Assembly: GCA_030159075.1 (NCBI GenBank) | Contig: BROG01000131.1 | Coordinates: 573,501-637,500 of the forward strand | From: Atrina japonica | Taxonomy: Eukaryota > Mollusca > Bivalvia > Pterioida > Pinnidae | Direction: 5' to 3' | DNA length: 64,000 bases | Part shown: positions 36,101-43,948 of the stretch, one piece after another | How positions within the stretch are numbered: position 1 is the stretch's first letter | Layout: each line of letters starts with the position of its first letter | Notes under the pieces: generated by a model | Told to the model about the DNA's origin: nothing | The model's database searches: none | What the model saw: the letters and a program-made list of their open reading frames with translations, nothing else | Position numbers and translations under genes: made by a program

Positions 36101-39100
36101 AAGAATGTATCATATATACCCTACCACACCTCACTGTCTCAGACACAGTGTTATAAGAATGTATCATATATGCCCTACCACACCACACTGTCTCAGACAT
36201 GGATGTTATAAGTATGTATTATATATGTCTTTCCACATCACACTCTAAATATACTTAGACAGACCCAGTGTCTATAGATTGCTATTCTTTGTTGTAGTTG
36301 GTGAATCTGAGGATGGAGAATCGGAGAGTGAAGATGATGAAGATCAGAGACCAGTTCGGCAGAGGCCTGACGGTTTGTATATTAGTTTGATACTACAACT
36401 GAATGTGTCCATATTATATGATATTATGATAAGTACATCTGAATCCCTTAACCTCTTCTGGCAGGGTCAACTTACCTATTCAGTAAATTTATCAAGAATA
36501 GATGATAAAATATAGAGTAGTGTTTCAGCTAGACTACGCCTGTGCTGGATTTCTAAAAAATTAAGTATCCATCCTGCAAATAAGAGAAATTTGTGGGTCT
36601 AAATTGGCGCTAAATAATCCATGTTGGCCTGTATCTAATTTTAAAATGTTTAATTCTGCGCCAAAGGCTAAAATTTGACTCGCACCCTTGCTTGTTTGTA
36701 GCTCGATGTTATTAACATACTTGAAACAATAATTCGTATTTACCTTGAGTACAAAACAGTTTGGTGATCCTGACTAATACTTTTGAATACATCTTGAGAG
36801 TTATCATACAGTTAGCATTTATACTTTCGGAAAAGACTCATGATGGAGTAACCCTCAGTCAAGGTTTTAAAGCAGACAACATTTATCTTCAAATACTTGG
36901 AGAATATTTGTGTTTTAAGTTTTTAAAATGAAATGAAGGATAAATATAACAGATTTCTTTAAACCTAAACAAGAATGAATCACAAAGGGTTTAAGTGATA
37001 AATTAGTATAACGGCTGTAAAGAAATTCAATGTCCGAATTTAGCAGCCCATAGCGGTGCTACTATGGAAACCGATTTACAGAGGGCAGTGGTAATATTTC
37101 ATATAAATATTCTTTCTGTTCTAAAAAAATTTTTGGTTTAAATTTTAGAATTGGCCCACATTCAGTTGAATGTCTAGCTGAAACACTGATAGAGGAGCCA
37201 CTTTGTATTTGATTTTTTTTTTCATTTTTCACCTAATTGACTTTGATAGGGCAGGTCAATTTGAACCCAAAACATTTCTTACTGACTTTGATAGGGCAGG
37301 TCAGTTTGAACCCAAAGCATTTCTTATTGACTTTGATAGGGCAGGTCAGTTTGAACCCAAAACATTTCTTACTGACTTTGATAGGGCAGGTCAGTTTGAA
37401 CCCAAAGCATTTCTTATTGACTTTGATAGGGCAGGTCAGTTTGAACCCAAAGCATTTCTTATTGACTTTGATAGGACAGGTCAGTTTGAACCAAAATCAT
37501 TTCTTATTTACTGTCCTGTTTTCCATAAGTTGATATTATTGTTAACATCATTTTTATTTTGGGCATTTAGAAAAGAGCTTCTTAAGTAAATGAAAAAATG
37601 ATAATTTAGCTGTTGTGATTTTTAATTTTAAGTGATTTGAATTGTTTTTATAATTAAAGTCCTATTTTATGTAACATTAGATTCCAAGACAGTAGAAGGT
37701 AATACACATCACTGTAGATTTATTATCAGGTTATGTTTTTTTATGCTGCATGCCATTTCTCAATTTATTTATTTATTTATAAAACATTACTCTTCAGTTG
37801 AATCTTGCAACATTATATAATCAGATATACAGTGGAATCTCCTCAAAATTGATGGGACCTGTCCATTTACTTCGAGATATCGGAAATTTGAGATAACCGA
37901 AATTTTCACTTCACATATTTTCTACTCTTATTGGACATTAGTTACATTTCCCATAGCAATCTCCAATGACTCAGTGTTAATCTAGACGGCATTTATATTG
38001 GCTATTAATGAAGTTCCTCAAATGGCGTCACACAATGATATGACTTCATTCATATATTGATATCACACCAAGATATTTCATTAAAAATAATGATACTTTA
38101 CTGTTCTACCCTGAACTTCGCGTTCCATCATAATGATACAGATCTCGAATAAGGCGGGGTATTCCATTCCGCTATTTGGTTTTTCAATTTGAAAACTGAT
38201 ATGTAAATATAACAAATGAAGGTTTGTCAGAGTGCATTTAGTGTCAGTTTGGACTTTGGGTGACAGAAATATTCATGTGCCATTCAATTTATCCGTCACA
38301 CAAACGGCAGCCATATTAACAATAAATGCAATCTGATAAGCACCTATTCATTAAATAAACAGACTTACTCAGGCTACTGCTTGATTTAAATCGGAATAGA
38401 GGAATTACTAATTACCCTTTTACCTTGACTCATTAATGATTGTTCCATGTTTTGCAGGTAATGTAAACAAGTAATTTACTGCAATGATTTGCTTACAACA
38501 AGTGTTTTGTCTATAATATTTTGATACTTAGGATAAAAAGTTTGAGATATCCGGAGCAAAAGTAGTGTAAATATATTGTAAAAAATCGGGGCCGGCAGTT
38601 CGAGTTTGACATAACCGGAATTTCGACTGATTTTGATTTTGAGATACCGATATTTCACTGTATTTGTTTATATGTATGTGCATGTTTGTGTTATATTATA
38701 ACTGTGCTTTCAACTCAATGATTCCTTTGAGTTTGAAGCTCAAGTCTGTATGTTTCTCAAATCTTTGCATGTCTTGCCTCTTGGGTACATCGCATGGTAT
38801 GATTGAGGTTAGTTGTCATCTGAAGAATCACAAGATTGAGATATGCACCTTTTTGTATTTCTGAATTGATCAAGGATTCAGTGTGTTTCACCAGTAAAGC
38901 GTTATATATAACATTTATTTGATTAATATGTTAATAAATCATCATCCAATGATCGTAGACAATTTTGTGTAACATTACAGTGCTTCAGGTAATCTGTGTA
39001 TTTGCGTATTTTATGAATAAAAGTAAATTGATTTGTAAACAAATTAACATCCAGACCTAAGATACCCAGCCCAAAGAGTTGTGTTAGGCACAAATAACAA

Positions 39101-42100
39101 GTGTTGATTGACCTTAGCGAATGGTCAAAATACTGTGTTTATTTCTTTGATGTTTTTTTTTTGTACAGTCGGTAGCTAAGTTAGCAGAAAAATATTTTTT
39201 ATTAGCAGATAGAAAAACATTTATTTTCAGTAAACAGATTTATGTTAAGAGTTTATCCATCAAAAATAAAGAAATTTAATTTGAATATAACAATGGATAC
39301 CACAATCTGCCAATAGAATGAGAAAATACCCATTGGACAGAAATTTTTTGAGTAAAAATACTGCATTTGAAAAGGGTGGGTACTGTACTCGAATATACTG
39401 AAAATTATCTGGAGCACTGACGTTATTTAATTTTTTCAAACCCCATTCTTGTTGGAGACATTTTGTATATGGTATTATTTGTATAGGAAGAGTATGAAAA
39501 TCCAAACTCTTGACTTTTGTTGGCCTGGTTAAAGATTACACCTAGTTTTGCCAAATATGCATGATATCTAATTTATGAGGGGAGATGGAAATTGCTTTGG
39601 AAACCAAAATTTACTGTGACAGTAAATCAGGGGAAGTTCAGACATAACTTTGGAATAACAAGATATGGATTCTTCATGTTATTCTCCTGTGGATGACATC
39701 AACTTAACTTTTGTTGTCACTGAAATTTATAATGTCCATGATGCAAAAAGGTCCAGTAGTACAAAATAAAGTCTAGTCATAACTTAGAGGTATGGATAAA
39801 TCAGTGTTTGACTATAATATGTACATGCTATGCTAGTGTGATATTATTCATCAACAGAATAGTCACAATGACGGTGATAAAAAAAATGAAAGCTGGGAAC
39901 AAATAGAAAAATATGTTTATTTTTTTTTTTAAAAGCTGTAATGCATTTAGTTTGAATGAAATTAAAGTTACCACCCAATTGCCTTTAATTTCTTTGTATT
40001 TAGTACACGCTTTACTTGAAATTGGTTTGATTAAAATGTCTGATTATTTGAAATTATTTTTAAGGTCCACTGAATAGAGAATGTGTTGGGTTTAAACAGT
40101 TAATTTAAAGACATTGTTTATCGATTACATTAGCCTTCAGTTAACTACCTATATAAAACAGCTATTATTTCGACATTCTTGGACTACCAATAATTGTTTG
40201 AGTACTAACTGTGACAAAGTAGTCAGAGTATTTTTTCAATACAGCCGGTAATATAGACAGGAGTATTACCAAAGACATACGTGTTGTATAACTGTATTTA
40301 TTTGCCAAAGAAGTAAAACTGTTTTGTGCACCCATTACAAATTAATCATTTTAATATTTCATTGTTTTTATCAGAATTGTAAAATTCTGTATCACATATC
40401 ATATTTAAGGACACTTATTTGCATTTTGTCCAACACATCATATAATATAATCAAGTCACAATAATACAGTCAGCCATTTAAATCGTCTGCAACTTCATCA
40501 AAAATTTACAGTAAACATTTTGAGAAATGGATTAACTTTCTATTATGATTTTTTAAAATACATTTTGTACATGATATATGTTAAATTTTTAATTATGTCC
40601 ATGCACAATAGCAAACCAGTTTTAACAATGGTAAATAATTCCTTGAAACAAATGTTTTCAAAAATTATCTATACAAGTTACTATAGAAATTATCCATTTG
40701 TTTAAATTCCTAAACGTTCAGTATTTACTGCATTTATGGATGTTGTTTCTATTTTATTTTCCATGTTGCTGTTTTCATGGTTTTGATTTTAATGGAGGTT
40801 AGTTTTCTTTATCTGAGTCAGTTCTCATGATTTTGCTTCTGCCACTGTGTTGATCAGAAGGATTCACATATGCTGTTTTCTTTACTACCACAGCTGAGTT
40901 TGAAAAAAGTTGTGAATTCACCTTCACTACTGATGCTGTTGTTACTCCTCTTCTTGAAGTGGTCAGGATGATTCACAGTTGCCATTTGATTCGTTTTGCC
41001 AACACAATATGGAGTTGTGTATTCACTGCTATCTTTTTATCTCCACAAATGGTGCTAATGCTATTGTGTCTGTTTTTACTTCCGTCTTTTTACCACAACA
41101 AATGATGATAATAGATTGGGTAGCATTATCATCATTTGTTGTGGTAAAAAGACGTATTTTCACAAATGATACAAATGCTATCCCATCTATTTTCACTGCT
41201 GTCTCTTATTTTCACAAATGATGCAAATGCTACTCTACCTATTTTCACTTATTTTTGCGATATTTTCTACAAATTGGAAAAAATATAACAGTATTAGAAA
41301 TATATCTGAAGCTAATCTCTTAGATTTTTTAATGTTTAATTTATTCAAATTTACAAAGTTTGCTATGCATCTAATTTGCTGATGAAAATTCAATTACATT
41401 TGTTTTTATTTTCTTCTTATATTTTGAATTAATTACAAAAGATACTCATTTTCTCACCAAAATTGAAAATTGGGAATATTTTGGCCTGAAATAGGGGAAA
41501 TTGATACATTTTGCCATTGGGAATGGGGCCTTATACCAGACCTGCACTGACACCCCCACCACCCTAAAAAGAGCCTAAAATGCTACCAAGTCTATTTTCA
41601 ATGTCTTTTTTATCCCTATAAATGATGCTAATTCTACCCCATCTATTTTCACTGATGCCATTAATATCCACAAATGATGCAAATGCTACCTCGTTTATTT
41701 TTAATGTTATCTTTTATCTCCAAAATGATGCTTATGCTACTCAGTTAATTTTCACTGCTGTCATTTATATCCACAAATGCTGCTGATGCTGCCCTGTTTA
41801 TTTTAACTGCCATCATGTATATCTACAAATGATGCAAATGCTACCGTCTATTTCATTGCCGTCTTTTATTTTCGCTCCCATCTTTTACTGCGACAAATAA
41901 TGCTAATGCTACCCCATCTTTTTTCACTGCTGTCTTTTTTCTCCACAAATGATTCTAACGGTACCCTTTCATTATTGTTTATCAACCTTCACAAATGATG
42001 GTATTGCTACCCTGTCTACTTTTTGGCAATATTTACCTCCACTAGTCTACTGATGTCTACTGTTTCCTGTGTTGAGGTTGTCATGTTTAATATATTCACA

Positions 42101-43904
42101 GTTACCCTTTTCTGTGCACCACAAAACTTATTTTAAGGCATTTGACTCCAATTTATAGAAATAATTACTTTTTCAACTTTAAGCAAACAAAGCTGAACAA
42201 TTACATATAATTATCTTCTTGAGAATTCTCTTTGTAGCATTTTAGCCGGTCTTCTTTTTTTTTGTGGCTTCTTATCTTATTGCAATAAAGTTACAGAGGA
42301 TGTACATTAATGGGATCTGGAATCTATACACAAGATTAAATATGTGTATTTGTATTTTAAGTATTGGCATCAAATAGGTATATGTACATTTTCAATAATG
42401 TTGTAAGAGAATTCTATGTAATGAGATTCCTAACTATCTACTATATATCATGATAGAAAATACCGTATAAGCGGAAATTTTAGCGAGATGTAAATTTAGC
42501 GTTTTGTTCTAAAAATATGGTATATGATTTTAGCAAGAAGCAATTTTAGCGATTTTATGATTAAAAAAGAAACCTCAATGAGGAATGAATTGTTAGCGAT
42601 ATTCAATTTTAGTGATCTCAACAACATCGCTAATAGACCCTTTCACGATAACTGCGTTCCTTACTAATCTCACCTGCGCACTTAACACTTCCGAGTGGTA
42701 ACAAGAAGTTTCGTACTCAACACAAATTATACCCAATGAAATTTAAATCGTACACAGGAAACATTAAGTCTTTAATTGGGTACTAATTTTCATGGGTATG
42801 AAAGGTTTTGAGCAGGAAACTTCTTGATACCACTTGGAAGTGCTTGTGCACAGGTGGAAATCTTAGGAACGCAAAAGGGTTTATAATGCCAAAATTGAAT
42901 CCTCGCTAAAATTTCTACTTATACGGTAAATGGGTTTTCCAGTACTCTTAGTGGTAATTATTCACTATTTCTTTATAATTTCCATATTATCTGTTCTCTT
43001 GTTGTCAATGTTTCTTATTTGTTGTTTTTATTTGACTTACAGCAGCAGCTGGAGAAAGGAAACAGAGGGTGATGGGATCCATGATGGGAGAAATCAGTGA
43101 GGTACAGTAAAATCATATCAATATCAGACATTGATTACCTCTGATTTTTCATTTTGCCAGAATTAGATAATTTGAGATTAACAGAGATTCTATGTACCTA
43201 GACTGTTTTTGGTCTATTTACACTGTTTTTGGCCTGGTTATAGGACCCATTGCCAATGTGAAAATGGGTTGTATTTTCCCCCCAAATATGCAAAAATTCC
43301 CAATTTGGAATTGCAAATAAAGATTAACGTGTTTTCAAGCAAATGTCTTATATTCAGTTTTTCTGTTTTAATTTACTGGTAAGCATTGTATATCTTCCAA
43401 TTTTTTGGACCTTGGGGCCCAGAATTTAGGAGGTAGATTTTTTGGACCTTGGGCCCAGAATTTAGGAGGTAGGAAAAAATAAGGATAAATAAGAGGATCA
43501 CAACATCCAAATATAGATTTTTTTTAATTTTTAGTAACAGTTTTTTTCTATAATAGTGTAATATTGCAGCTTACGTTTTATACACTTTTTCTGACGATTA
43601 CTTGCTGAGCATCATCATAACAAATTCAACTAGAATTCGTATCGAATACGACAGGCTTTTCACAACCCCAACTGTGGACGTAAGGAAAATGACTCGGCAC
43701 TTTAACATGCATCAGAGCTCAGTCCATTAGTTAGCGTGTGATTTTTTGCTTTCCCATTGTCAGTTTTCCACATTTAAGTAGAAATATCCCACAATCACCT
43801 GCATATGGTGTTGAAATTTTGAAATTGAGCAGTGACCTTCGCCTTTGAACTGATGACCTTGAAACTTTCCCTCAGATATTCTTCTGACCATTCCTTACAG
43901 ATGT

Positions 43905-43948
<44 letters not shown>

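Larger units (their letters stand above)
36373..43042 (+). other. CLUAP1 intron 10 (6.7 kb)
   Basis: The largest intron. It holds the 45-bp minisatellite (37236..37510), a TIR element of 835 bp (37828..38662), a degenerate array (40975..42040) with a 30-bp perfect hairpin, a GGGAATGGGGCC repeat copy (about 41462..41545) and a nested MITE pair (42461..42928). No exon was recognised, though one small exon could be hidden because this part of the protein is poorly conserved. Confidence 0.55.

Noticed and set aside
35129..36248. Several frames of 65-73 codons with [14 protein letters not shown] repeats
   Set aside because: 55-bp minisatellite in CLUAP1 intron 9; only exon 9 itself (to 35077) is coding.
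37203..37589. 128-codon frame with repeated [15 protein letters not shown]
   Set aside because: Intronic 45-bp tandem repeat; a second frame is open too and there are no splice signals in phase with CLUAP1.
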